Shown: piece after piece, positions 50,046 through 59,700 of the stretch
Layout of the letters: each line of letters begins with the position of its first letter
Numbering within the stretch: position 1 is the first letter of the stretch
NCBI RefSeq assembly: GCF_900101885.1
Contig: NZ_FNAN01000019.1
Location: 1-64,000, forward strand
Origin: Dyadobacter soli
GTDB lineage: Bacteria; Bacteroidota; Bacteroidia; Cytophagales; Spirosomataceae
Length of the DNA: 64,000 nucleotides
Reading direction: 5' to 3'
Program-made: the position numbers and the translations under genes
The notes under the pieces: generated by a model
What the model was told of the DNA's origin: nothing
What the model saw: the letters and a program-made list of their open reading frames with translations, nothing else
Databases searched by the model: none

Positions 50046-50774
50046 ATGAAAACGCTGCTGCTCGCTACGCTTCTCCTGCGTCAAACCGACCTTGTGAACG
50101 TGCCTTTAAACGTTGCATCGCGCCCGGTAGTACCTGAACCGCTCGTATCTGAAAACGTCAATGCGCAGGGGAAGCTTCCTGCCAGTTACCTGTTTCCGTC
50201 GTTCGTTAAAGGGACCATTTATTTCCGGAATGGGACGAAACGCGATGCGTTGGTGAATTACCATTATCAGGTAGGGCAGATGCAGTTTCTGAACCCGAGG
50301 GCGGACACGCTTGAATTTACGGGCAAGTACCTGATCGATCACGTCGAAATTGGCGAGCGCCGGTTTGTCCTCACCGATACCCATTCGGATATGGAGGTAG
50401 TAGGCGATGCGGGGCCAGTTTTATTGGCGGCCAGGACGCAGCCCGAGGCGGTGGGAAATAGCCTCAGCCATTCGGGACAGCACTTTTCGGCATCAGAGGG
50501 CAGCGCTTCCCATGCATCGATGGTGAGTAACCAGAACGGGAATTTTCAATGGGAGAACAATGCGTCCGGTCACAGCTGGAAGGTCAAAACCAGCTATTTC
50601 CTGATCGATAAGAACAAGATCGCGCACCCCGCGTCGCGGCGCGCATTCCTGCACGTGTACGGGCGCAACAGGCGCCAGCTCGTGCGTTACATGCGGGAGA
50701 GCCGGATCGATTTCGAGAATTCGGACGACCTCCGAAAGCTGATCGGATTTTGTGCAGGGCTTACCACGTTTTAG
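50046..50774 (+). CDS. Exported or membrane-associated hypothetical protein
   Basis: This 242-residue protein begins MKTLLLATLLLRQTDLVNVP, a short hydrophobic start that could be a weak signal peptide. The rest reads FVKGTIYFRNGTKRDALVNYHYQVGQMQFLNP, then a Ser/His/Gly-rich segment (residues about 145-165), and ends in an Arg-rich helix (RNRRQLVRYMRESRIDFENSDDLRKLIGFCAG). I recall similar proteins as conserved unknowns in Cytophagales. It is followed 105 bases later by an M1 peptidase gene. Function unknown. Confidence 0.6.
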   Translation: MKTLLLATLLLRQTDLVNVPLNVASRPVVPEPLVSENVNAQGKLPASYLFPSFVKGTIYFRNGTKRDALVNYHYQVGQMQFLNPRADTLEFTGKYLIDHVEIGERRFVLTDTHSDMEVVGDAGPVLLAARTQPEAVGNSLSHSGQHFSASEGSASHASMVSNQNGNFQWENNASGHSWKVKTSYFLIDKNKIAHPASRRAFLHVYGRNRRQLVRYMRESRIDFENSDDLRKLIGFCAGLTTF

Positions 50775-50879
50775 CTGAAATCCACCGTTTGAACATTTGT
50801 CCGGAAAACGGGCTGGAATTGTCCGCAATTGGTTAAGTTAGCGCATTGACGATGATGTGCTTACCGCTAATTGCGCGCT

Positions 50880-53120
50880 ATGAAAACACCTTTTCTGCTA
50901 TTCCTTTTACTACTTGCCGGTTGGGCGTTTGCCCAGGAACCAGCCGCCGATCTGTCCACTTCCGACATTGCTGCGTTCGAAAGCCGGCGCGCCGGGTTGC
51001 GGATCAACGGACCTGCAATGCGCGTGCTGGCTTCCAACAACTTCGATGTGAAATACTATCGTTGTGAATGGGAAGTGAACCCTGCATCGTACAATATCCA
51101 GGGGAATGTGACTTCACATTTCGTGATGACCAGTGCCGGTAACAGCATTACCCTGGACCTGTCGAGCGCATTGGCGGTTTCCGCTGTGCAGCAACGCGGT
51201 AGCAATGTCCCTTTTTCGCATGCCGGCGATGCGCTGACGATCACATTGCAAAACCCGTTGGCGGAAGGGACGAAGGATTCCGTGACGATCAGCTATGGCG
51301 GGGCACCGACGAGTGTGAACGCCGCGTTCATCGTGGGCACGCACGGGCCTGCCTCCACGCCCGTGATGTGGACATTAAGCGAACCTTACGGCAGCCGCGA
51401 CTGGTGGCCCTGCAAAAACGGTCTCGACGACAAGGCCGATTCGATCGATATTTACATTACGCATCCTGCGATCTACAAGGCCGCTTCCAATGGCCTGCTG
51501 AAAAGCGAAACGGCAATAGGGGGCACGCAAACCCGTACGCATTGGAAGCACCGCTACTCGATTGCGAGCTACCTCGTGGCATTTGCGGTTACCAACTATA
51601 ATGTGCTGGACAACAGTGTGATGATAGGCGCTACCAACGTGCCTTTCAAGACCTACTGCTATCCGGAGAGCCAGTTTACGTTTCAGAACGGCGTGCAGAA
51701 TACATTGAATGCGATGGTGCAATTCAGCAACCTGTTTGGCGATTACCCTTTCAAAAACGAAAAGTATGGCCATGTGCAGTTTGGCTGGGGTGGGGGAATG
51801 GAGCATCAAACCTGTTCGTTCATGGGCAGTATGGCGGAGACGCTGATCGCGCATGAGCTTGGTCATCAGTGGTTTGGTGATAAGGTGACGTGTGCGAGCT
51901 GGCAGGATATCTGGCTGAACGAAGGCTTCGCGACGCACCTGGCAAGTATTTACACGGAGGCGAAATACCCGGGCAATACGAAGACGACGCGTACCAATGA
52001 AATCAATACCATTACTTCGCTACCCGACGGGTCGGTTTGGGTGGATAATGTAAATGATGTAAACCGGATTTTCAGCAACCGCCTGAGCTACCTCAAAGGG
52101 TCGCATTTGCTTTATATGTTGCGTTGGATACTTACCGATGCTACTTTTTTTGCGGGGGCCAGCAATTACATCAATGACCCGGCGCTGGCATACGGATACG
52201 TAACTACGGCGAACCTCAAAAGTCACCTGGAAACGGCAAGCGGAAAGGATCTGACCTATTTTTTCAACCAGTGGTATACGGGCCAGGGCTACCCGTCGTA
52301 CCAGGTGGAATGGTATCCGTCGGGAAATTCGGTACAGGTAAAATTGAGCCAGACGCAGTCACATGCTTCGGTGAGTTTTTTTCAGCTGCCGGTTCCGTTG
52401 CTTTTCCGTAATGCAATTACCAATCAGCAAAAGCTGGTGGTGCTCAACAATACTTCTAATGGCCAGCTGTTCTTAGATAACCTTGGTTTTGAGGCCACGG
52501 AAGTGATATTCGACCCGGACGTATGGCTGATCACACGCAATAACACGCTTACCAAAACGTCGGGGCCGTTGCCGGTGACGTTCAGCAAGTTTGATGTAGC
52601 ATGCAGCGGTACAAGTGCGCGGCTGACGTGGCAGACGACGGAAGAAGTGAATGCCGTTTATTTTGAAATACTTGCCGGCAACAACGCCCGGCATTGGAAT
52701 GCGGTTGGTACGGTGCCGGCGGTTGGTGATTCGAAGCAAACGAATGATTATTACTTTAATGTGGAAAATGCATATAACCAGGGTTATTACCGCATTAAAG
52801 AATATGATAAAGATGGAAAGACGCAGGAAACGAGGGTGGTAACTGCACAATGCGGCAATGAAGCCGGTGTTTTGGTACTGGCACCTAACCCCGTCCAATC
52901 TGTTTTACAAATACAAAATGCAAGTCGAGGTTTCGATATTAAACCAGTTTTCATTACAGATATTTCCGGAAGAAAATATCAATTAAATGAAAATGAAATA
53001 GTTAAATCGAAGGCCGTGAATTCGATTGACGTTTCGCATTTGCCTCCTGGGTTATATGTGCTATCTGTTAGTACTGAAAGTTTTAAAGAGTTAAAACATT
53101 ATAAATTTTTAAAAGAATAA
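50880..53120 (+). CDS. M1 aminopeptidase with T9SS C-terminal domain
   Basis: This 746-residue enzyme starts at ATG 50880 (MKTPFLLFLLLLAGWAFAQ), a signal peptide; the TTG at 50871 in the same frame adds three residues. The N-terminal beta domain and catalytic domain follow, with GGGMEHQT (exopeptidase site) and zinc motif H325-E-L-G-H329 and E348 in NEGFAT (HEXXH-x18-E). After residue 570 is a fibronectin/Ig-like linker, then the T9SS type A sorting domain (VLAPNPVQSVLQIQNAS...ISGRKYQLNENE...LPPGLYVLSVST). It cleaves N-terminal residues from peptides outside the cell or at its surface. Bases from about 52866 are AT-rich relative to the rest, so the sorting domain may have been added separately. 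Confidence 0.9.
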   Translation: MKTPFLLFLLLLAGWAFAQEPAADLSTSDIAAFESRRAGLRINGPAMRVLASNNFDVKYYRCEWEVNPASYNIQGNVTSHFVMTSAGNSITLDLSSALAVSAVQQRGSNVPFSHAGDALTITLQNPLAEGTKDSVTISYGGAPTSVNAAFIVGTHGPASTPVMWTLSEPYGSRDWWPCKNGLDDKADSIDIYITHPAIYKAASNGLLKSETAIGGTQTRTHWKHRYSIASYLVAFAVTNYNVLDNSVMIGATNVPFKTYCYPESQFTFQNGVQNTLNAMVQFSNLFGDYPFKNEKYGHVQFGWGGGMEHQTCSFMGSMAETLIAHELGHQWFGDKVTCASWQDIWLNEGFATHLASIYTEAKYPGNTKTTRTNEINTITSLPDGSVWVDNVNDVNRIFSNRLSYLKGSHLLYMLRWILTDATFFAGASNYINDPALAYGYVTTANLKSHLETASGKDLTYFFNQWYTGQGYPSYQVEWYPSGNSVQVKLSQTQSHASVSFFQLPVPLLFRNAITNQQKLVVLNNTSNGQLFLDNLGFEATEVIFDPDVWLITRNNTLTKTSGPLPVTFSKFDVACSGTSARLTWQTTEEVNAVYFEILAGNNARHWNAVGTVPAVGDSKQTNDYYFNVENAYNQGYYRIKEYDKDGKTQETRVVTAQCGNEAGVLVLAPNPVQSVLQIQNASRGFDIKPVFITDISGRKYQLNENEIVKSKAVNSIDVSHLPPGLYVLSVSTESFKELKHYKFLKE

Positions 53121-53196
53121 TCCCAGTCTCCACAAAAGTTATTTTATTAGCGTAAACTGGTTTGAACGGCTAATTTTCCTACCAAACTCAAATCCA

Positions 53197-54651
53197 ATGC
53201 GCTATTCCATTTACGTTTATCTTCTGTTTGCCGGTATTGTTTTTCAACTGGCAGGCTGCGATAAGAAGAAAAATAATTCGGTAAAAATATCCATTTACTA
53301 CCCCAAGGCGGCCGGTGATACGATACGTGTTGGAAGGGAGAGTATGATCGATTTCGGAACCATCGAGCTGGGTAAAGTTCTGCTCGACAGCGCAGGAAAA
53401 GGGGTTGTGGAAGTGGATGTGGCAGGTCCCGTATTTGCCTTTGTAAATGGCAATCATTTGGCAACAGGTGTATTGCTTCATCCTGGCGACAATGTTGCTA
53501 TCGTGCCGTCTCCACAGGGCGCAAAGTTTACAATCCAGTTTGAAGGAGATGGAGCGGCTGCCAATCAGATTTACAATGAAGCGCACCAGGTGAACCAAGG
53601 CTTTGAGAAATGGAATGGTAAGCACTATTTGCAATTGGAGCCAGACAAATTCATCAAAGCAAAAGATTCTCTCCAAAAATCTTACGATCAATTATTCGCC
53701 CGGGCGAAACCAGATAGCAAAGAATCCGCCGAAAGATTAGATGTGGTAAAGCGGCAAACCGATATGCAGGTTGCCTTTTATCAATACAATTATGCGGCAG
53801 GGAAAGATTCATCCGAAATTCCGGCTTCGATTTGGGAAGCGGTTAAGAAATTGCCGGTTGATACAATTGCTGTGCAAACAGGGATGTTTCATTATGCTTT
53901 GCTTGCGTCCTATTTTTGCCGGCAACAGATTAACAACGCGGTTTACGAAGCGCATGAAGAGATGGATGGGGATAGCCTGGAATCTATTTTTCCATTTTTG
54001 GTAGAAAAGAAAATAAAAGCCGCTGGTTATCCGAAGCCGGTTGAAGACCTGGTTCGGGCTATGAGCGCTCACATTCACATCGGGTCGGGTGGCCTTACGC
54101 CCAGCGGGCTAAAAATTGCCGGCACGCTCGAAAAGGAAATAGCTTCCGAGGATTTTAGAAAAGTGATCCGGGAGGACGTGGACCGCTGGGAGAAAATCGG
54201 ACCGGGTAAACCTGCGCCGGACTTTGCAGGGATGACGCCCGAGGGTAAGAAGCTGGCCCTGTCCGACTTGCGCGGGAAAGTTGTTTACGTAGATATCTGG
54301 GCGACCTGGTGCGGTTACTGTATCGACGAGTTTCCGGATTCCAAAAAATTACAGGCGGAGTTTAAAGCAGATGATCGGGTCGCTTTTCTGTATGTGTCTG
54401 TGGACCAGGATACGCTGGCCTGGAAGAAGATGATGGCGGCCAAAAAAGTGCCTGCCGGGCTTCACATGCTCAACAGCAACAGTACTTCTGGCTCCATCTG
54501 GAATTTGTACAATGTTTCGGGAATCCCGCGCTATCTGCTGATCGACGCGCAAGGACGAATGGTGTCCGCAAATGCCGAACGACCGTCTTCCGGCAATGTA
54601 GCAGACGAACTTAAAAGGTTGCTGGTTACCAATAAATTAGCGCAAAACTAG
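53197..54651 (+). CDS. TlpA-like disulfide reductase lipoprotein
   Basis: This 484-residue protein has a lipoprotein signal (LAGC, Cys at about 25), a long N-terminal domain of mixed strands and helices, and a C-terminal thioredoxin-like domain starting near residue 338 (GKPAPDFAGMTPEGKKLALSDLRGKVVYVDIWATWCGYC) with active-site C372-G-Y-C375. TlpA-type proteins reduce or shuttle disulfides in the periplasm. The Asp in WATWC is followed by cis-Pro region GIPRYLLIDAQG. The N-terminal domain resembles DUF4369-like parts that precede thioredoxin folds in Bacteroidota. Its stop overlaps the convergent NarM-like gene stop in a shared CTAG. Confidence 0.88.
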   Translation: MRYSIYVYLLFAGIVFQLAGCDKKKNNSVKISIYYPKAAGDTIRVGRESMIDFGTIELGKVLLDSAGKGVVEVDVAGPVFAFVNGNHLATGVLLHPGDNVAIVPSPQGAKFTIQFEGDGAAANQIYNEAHQVNQGFEKWNGKHYLQLEPDKFIKAKDSLQKSYDQLFARAKPDSKESAERLDVVKRQTDMQVAFYQYNYAAGKDSSEIPASIWEAVKKLPVDTIAVQTGMFHYALLASYFCRQQINNAVYEAHEEMDGDSLESIFPFLVEKKIKAAGYPKPVEDLVRAMSAHIHIGSGGLTPSGLKIAGTLEKEIASEDFRKVIREDVDRWEKIGPGKPAPDFAGMTPEGKKLALSDLRGKVVYVDIWATWCGYCIDEFPDSKKLQAEFKADDRVAFLYVSVDQDTLAWKKMMAAKKVPAGLHMLNSNSTSGSIWNLYNVSGIPRYLLIDAQGRMVSANAERPSSGNVADELKRLLVTNKLAQN

Positions 54652-55127
54652 CAAGCCACCGCCAGTCCAAACTCCGCCATTGCCCGTGGGAAATTCCGTC
54701 CTTCATGCCCGGAGCGGCTGAGTTTTACCAATGCAAACCGTTCGAGCACGTCGAGCCCCATCCATTGGCTGGCCGAAATGACCGGGCATTTCCATTCCTG
54801 CGCCTTCTCGCATACCTCCGCGGGTACGTGCGTATGTACCCACGCGGGGTCGAGAGTTTTGAGCAGGCTGGGCACTTTGCTGGTATATTTCCATACCAGT
54901 TCATGCACGTAATCCCCATACATTTCAACCTCCCGGTCCGTGTGGCAAGGCATTTCAGCGAGGAAATCCTTTTCGTCGAAATTGAATTTGGCCCACTCCG
55001 ATAGTTGGAGTTTTACACGGCAGGTATCGAGCTTGTACCGGACGATCATCGGAATGCAGCGCAGGCTATCTACAAAATCGCTTTCAAATGCGAAAAAACG
55101 GGTTTCGATGGCGGATAGGGTCGTCAT
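54648..55127 (-). CDS. Nitrate reductase associated protein (NarM-like)
   Basis: This 159-residue protein has the family pattern FFAFESDFVDSLRCIPMIVRYKLDTCRVKLQLSEWAKFNFDEKDFLAEMPC, which matches my memory of the nitrate reductase associated family (TIGR02664/NarM) found next to assimilatory nitrate reductases in cyanobacteria and others. It probably helps maturation or stability of the reductase. Two conserved Cys regions (SLRCIPM and MPCHTD) stand out. It is the last gene of the nitrate operon and overlaps the convergent TlpA gene by 4 bases. The direct role is not established. Confidence 0.8.
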   Translation of the reverse strand: MTTLSAIETRFFAFESDFVDSLRCIPMIVRYKLDTCRVKLQLSEWAKFNFDEKDFLAEMPCHTDREVEMYGDYVHELVWKYTSKVPSLLKTLDPAWVHTHVPAEVCEKAQEWKCPVISASQWMGLDVLERFALVKLSRSGHEGRNFPRAMAEFGLAVAC

Positions 55128-55129
55128 AA

Positions 55130-56602
55130 TCAGGCTGGTTCGAGGTGTGATGACCGGGAGAATTCGACGGTCGTGAAAACGGCCTTGCTATTGTCGCAGG
55201 TAGGGCAGCAATAGTCGGCCGGAAGGTCTTCGAAGGCGGTCCCGGGTGGGATATCGCCGAGGATGTCGCCAAACTCGGGATCATAAATGGTCATGCAATC
55301 GGGGCATTGGTGCGCCGTCTTCACCGGTTTGACGGCCGTTTTGGCTTCGTCGGGCTCGGACAGCATAGTTTTCAGAGTATCCCTCGATCGCTGATTGTTA
55401 AACCGCCTGCAAAGACGTTCCAGCTGGGCAGGCAAATGTATTTTGAATAAACCCTTTTCAAACGGCACGAGCGCGCGGCTGTTGGGGTTGAAATTTTCGG
55501 TATAATAAAGGTCGTAAACGCTGAATAACGGCAGCTGTCCGATCCGCAGTAACGGCCGTTTCCGGATGAGCACCGAGCCGAAAACTTCCGATTTCGGGCG
55601 GGTCTGAATGCCGAAGCATAGCCCGAAAGTGCGGGTATCGTTCTTGGAAAAGTGGCGGATCAGATCGTTTTTCAATTCTGCCCCGTCGCCATTGTGGTCC
55701 TCGGTCTGCCAGGCAAGTTCGTTGGCGGCATGGCGGACGTTGATATTGTGTTTCCCGAGAATATTGCTCCATGCTTCGCGGTACTGATCCTCGATACCTT
55801 TGATAACCAGTGATTTCCAGGGTGTGGTGCAAATTTCCCCGACCCGCGTGTTGAGGCAAAGGGTGCACACGTCGAGCAGGAATTCGATGGTAAACTCTTC
55901 GTCGCGGCGGTACAGTCCCAGCCAGGTACGCGATTCATAGCGGTTGAAACCTTCGTAATAGGGCAGGGAGAAAGAAGGCAGTTCGAGCTCCTGCTGCGAG
56001 GGCTGGAAAACGTAGCGAATGCGCTCGCTCACGGCGGCTTTCAATGCGTTTTCATCATTAAGTCCTTCATCCAGCATGCATTCCTCCACCACTTTCGACA
56101 ACCGCCCGATTTCATTGGTATAAATGAGGTCATCCCATTTGAAAACCGTGTTGGTTTGCTTTAAACGCACATATAAATACCAGAAATGCGGCTCAGGCGA
56201 GGATATGAAATTGAGGTTACCTGTAAAAAAAGGGGTAAAACTCTGATTGGAATCTGAAATATTGACTTTTAAGCCCGGCTCGAAGTCAAAACTATCGAGT
56301 ACGGAATGGTACTCGGTTGCATTGAGCCATTGCCCGGTCCTGAAAACTTCCTCGCCGCAATAAGAACTGACAATGTTCGGCCGGCGGTCGGTATTGATCT
56401 CGTAAAAAATGCCGAGATTTTTAAAATCGCTTTCCAGAAACCGCATATCCTCGTAATGCACGGTCATGAGCAGCTGCTGCCGCGATCCGAACCGTACCTT
56501 GCGGACATTCGCATTCCACGCCGCCGAAAGGATGTCTTTCAGGTACCCCGGCGAAGCGATCCCGCCCGGCAGGTTGATTTTGATGTGGTAATAATCGCGC
56601 AT
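55130..56602 (-). CDS. Nitrite/sulfite-reductase-like protein with rubredoxin domain
   Basis: This 490-residue protein starts with a ferredoxin-like half domain as in nitrite/sulfite reductases and CobG (YYHIKINLPGGIASPGYLKDILSAAWNANVRKVRFGSRQQLLM), continues with similar second-half patterns (CTTPWKSLVIKGI), and ends in a rubredoxin domain with C433-x2-C436 and C466-x2-C469. The usual siroheme/[4Fe-4S] Cys pattern (C-x5-C and C-x3-C) is not seen, so it may not be a catalytic nitrite reductase. In the operon it could pass electrons to nitrate reductase or nitrite reductase. The gene is 191 bases downstream of the nitrate reductase gene, with a 10-bp repeat array between. Confidence 0.75.
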   Translation of the reverse strand: MRDYYHIKINLPGGIASPGYLKDILSAAWNANVRKVRFGSRQQLLMTVHYEDMRFLESDFKNLGIFYEINTDRRPNIVSSYCGEEVFRTGQWLNATEYHSVLDSFDFEPGLKVNISDSNQSFTPFFTGNLNFISSPEPHFWYLYVRLKQTNTVFKWDDLIYTNEIGRLSKVVEECMLDEGLNDENALKAAVSERIRYVFQPSQQELELPSFSLPYYEGFNRYESRTWLGLYRRDEEFTIEFLLDVCTLCLNTRVGEICTTPWKSLVIKGIEDQYREAWSNILGKHNINVRHAANELAWQTEDHNGDGAELKNDLIRHFSKNDTRTFGLCFGIQTRPKSEVFGSVLIRKRPLLRIGQLPLFSVYDLYYTENFNPNSRALVPFEKGLFKIHLPAQLERLCRRFNNQRSRDTLKTMLSEPDEAKTAVKPVKTAHQCPDCMTIYDPEFGDILGDIPPGTAFEDLPADYCCPTCDNSKAVFTTVEFSRSSHLEPA

Positions 56603-56620
56603 GGTAGTTACGGTTTTGTG

Positions 56621-56790
56621 GTCAGGATTTGTCAGGTGTGGCCGGGTATTGTTAAGAGTTGTCAGGATTGGTCAGGATTTGTGAGGTGTAGTCAGGTACG
56701 GTAATTAATACTTGACCACACCAGACCTCACCTGACTATACTTGACCACACCTGGCCACACCTGACCATACTTGACCACACCCTGACTTA
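56621..56790. repeat. Inverted pair of 10-bp tandem arrays in the nitrate operon
   Basis: Eight 10-bp units run from 56621 to 56700 (GTCAGGATTT, GTCAGGTGTG, GCCGGGTATT, GTTAAGAGTT, GTCAGGATTG, ...), then a 10-base spacer GTAATTAATA, then eight units of the complement from 56711 to 56790 (CTTGACCACA, CCAGACCTCA, CCTGACTATA, ...). Both arrays keep exact 10-bp register, about one helical turn. They fill the gap between the nitrate reductase stop (56794) and the rubredoxin gene start (56602), so the mRNA could form a long hairpin. Confidence 0.8.
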
Positions 56791-56793
56791 ATT

Positions 56794-59700
56794 TCAATTC
56801 GTTACCAAACTTGCTTCCAACGCGTTTTCAAGTATCGACCTCACTTCCGGCCTGCACGAGCCGCAACCGGTTCCCGCGCCCGTCGTTTGGCAGAGCTTCT
56901 GAAAGTCGTTGCAGCCGCCGGTAATGGCCTTTTCGAGGTTTCCCTGGCCTACATTGTTGCAGGAGCATACGAGTTTTCCCATCATAGGCTCCGCTTTCTG
57001 ACTGGCTCGCAAGAGTTGCAGTCGCTTTTCGGAAAGCTCCACGCCGCCCGCGATCAGGTCGCGGAATTCTAGGAATTCGTTTTTGTCGCCGATCAGGATC
57101 GCGCCCACGAGTTTATCCCGGTGCACGATGCATTTTTTGTAATAACGCTTTGATTTATCGATAAATACGATCTGCTCGTAAGTCGGGTCGTTGGCCGGGG
57201 CGTCGGTCATGCCGATGCTGCAAAGATGCAAGCCATCCATTTTCAGGATGTTCATCGAGGTGCTGCCTTTGTAGGGTTGCGAAATATCGCCCGCAAGGTA
57301 ATTGGCAATCACCTCGGCCTGTTGCTCGGCCGCGAGCGTAATGCCCCACATCTGGCCGTTCCACTCGGCGATTTCGCCTGCGGTGTAAATATCCGGGTCG
57401 GAGGTTTGCATATAGTCGTTCACCACCACGCCGCGCTTGCATTCCAGTCCGGCATCTTTGGCGAGATCGATGGTCGGGACGGTGCCGATTGCCAGTACAA
57501 CCACCTGGCAGTCGATCTTCCGCCCCGATTTTAGCCTGATCCCTTCTACGGTATCCGATCCGGTGAAAGTAGTGACCTCATCATTGAAATAGCAATCTAT
57601 ACCGCGGTCGAGTAGTTCCTGATAAAGCAATTCACTGGCCAGTGGGTCGAGCTGTTGTACCATAAAACGGCCACTTCGCTGAACAACGCTCACACGTACA
57701 TTCATTTCGCGGAAAGACGCGGCCAGTTCCAGTCCGAGGATTCCACCGCCGACGACCACCGCATGTGGATTGGGCTGCTTTAAAAAAGGTAACAATGCGT
57801 CCGCGTCGAGGCGCGAGCGCATGTTGAAAATGCCCGGCAGGTTGGGCACGCCTTTGGGCATGAACGCCTTGCTGCCCATGCCGAGGATGAGCTTGTCGTA
57901 CCGGTGTTCCAACCCATTGCTGTCGATCACGGTTTTATGCTTCCGGTCGATATGCATAATGCTCACGCCTTTGTGTACCGTAATGCGGTTTTCGGCAAAC
58001 TGGTCCTCGCGTAGCTTCACGAGCTGTTCCCAGGTTTGCGAGCCGCTGATATAGTCGGGCAGCATTACCCGGTTATAAAACGGATATATTTCTTTGGAAA
58101 AAACATGGATTTCATCGTCGGTATTGAGCTGGCGGTAGGTATTGATGAACCCAAGTCCAGCCGATCCGGCGCCGATGATGATGATTTTTTCAAATGGTTT
58201 TTGATATAAACTAACCTGTACGGCAGAAAACTTGAAATCGGGCTCCTTGGATTTTGGGTCAACCAGCGGGCTCGTCAGGTTATTGGCGCGGACGAGGTTG
58301 CTTCCCAATATTTTACCCCAGTGCATCGGCAAAAAGCACAGGCCTTTGCGCACGTCGCTCGTGATCTGCGCCTTCACGCGCACCTCCCCGCGACGCCCGC
58401 TCACTGTTACCAGGGCGCCTTCCATAATGCCTCGCTCGCGGGCATCTTCGGGGTGTATTTGCAGGAAAGGTTGGGGAATGTGTTTGTTCAGTTTCGCGAC
58501 GCGCCCCGTTTTGGTCATCGTGTGCCACTGGTCACGGATTCTGCCGTTGGTTAAAACCAACGGGAATTGATTGTCGGTGGGTTCTGAGGGGTTTTCGTCG
58601 GGTACTGGGTGTATCTGGGCCCTTTTGTTTTTGGTGTAAAATTGATGGTCGGTGAAGAGGCGTTTGGTGCCAGGGCGGGTTACATTCTCAGATTGCATCG
58701 CTTCCAGCGACGATAATGGCCATTGGACGCTGCGTTTTTCTTTCAGTAACCGATGACTAACCCCCGTAACGTCGATAGTCGTTCCTTTGGTAACCTTTAC
58801 GTATTCATCGTAAACCTCCGAGGTATTTTTGTAATTAAATGCTTTTTCAAAACCCATTTTCTGGGCGAAACGCCAGAGGATCTCGGAGTCGGGCAATGCT
58901 TCTCCGGGGGCATCGAGGACTTTGGGCAGATAGGTAATGCGGCGCTCGGCATTGGTCATGCTGCCGTCTTTTTCCAGCCAGGCGGCGGCGGGTAGTACCA
59001 CGTCGGCAAAATGCACGGTATCGGCGCGGCTGGAAACGTCCTGAACTACGACGAAACGCGATTTTTTCAATGCGCTTTCCACGGCGTTCATGTCCGGCAT
59101 GCTTACCAAAGGGTTGGTATTGATGATCCAGATGGCTTTCAGTTTATCATCCGCCAGCGCCTCGAACATTTCGGTCGCGGTAAGGCCGGGTTTGTCGGCA
59201 ATGCGGACGGGCGTGTTCCAGAACTGCTCCATTTCCTCGCGGTGTTCGGCATTCACCACTTCGCGGTGGCCCGGAAGAATGTTGGCAAGGCCACCTGTTT
59301 CCCGACCGCCCATGGCATTCGGCTGGCCGGTAAGCGAGAATGGCCCATTACCGGGTCTGCCAATTTTTCCGGTAATTAAATGCAGGTTGATGAGCGAGAG
59401 GTTTTTGTTTACACCAATTACCGACTGGTTCAATCCCATGGTCCAGAAGGAGAGAAAGCCTTTCGAACGGCCGATCCATTCGGCAGCTAAGGCAATGTCG
59501 GCGGAAGGGACACCACAAATGTCGGCCGCTTCCGCCAATGTGCGCTGCATTACTTGTAGCCGGAATAATTCGAAACCATCGGTGTGGTCGGCAATAAACC
59601 GCTCATCGAGATAATCATTTTCAATCAGCAAACGGCCGATCGCGTTGTTGAGGACAATGTCGGTGCCCGGGCGGATCTGCAAATGCAGGTCGGAAGACCG

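Noticed and set aside
56621-56790. CRISPR array
   Set aside because: Units are 10 bp in tandem without spacers and have inverted halves; no cas genes are near.
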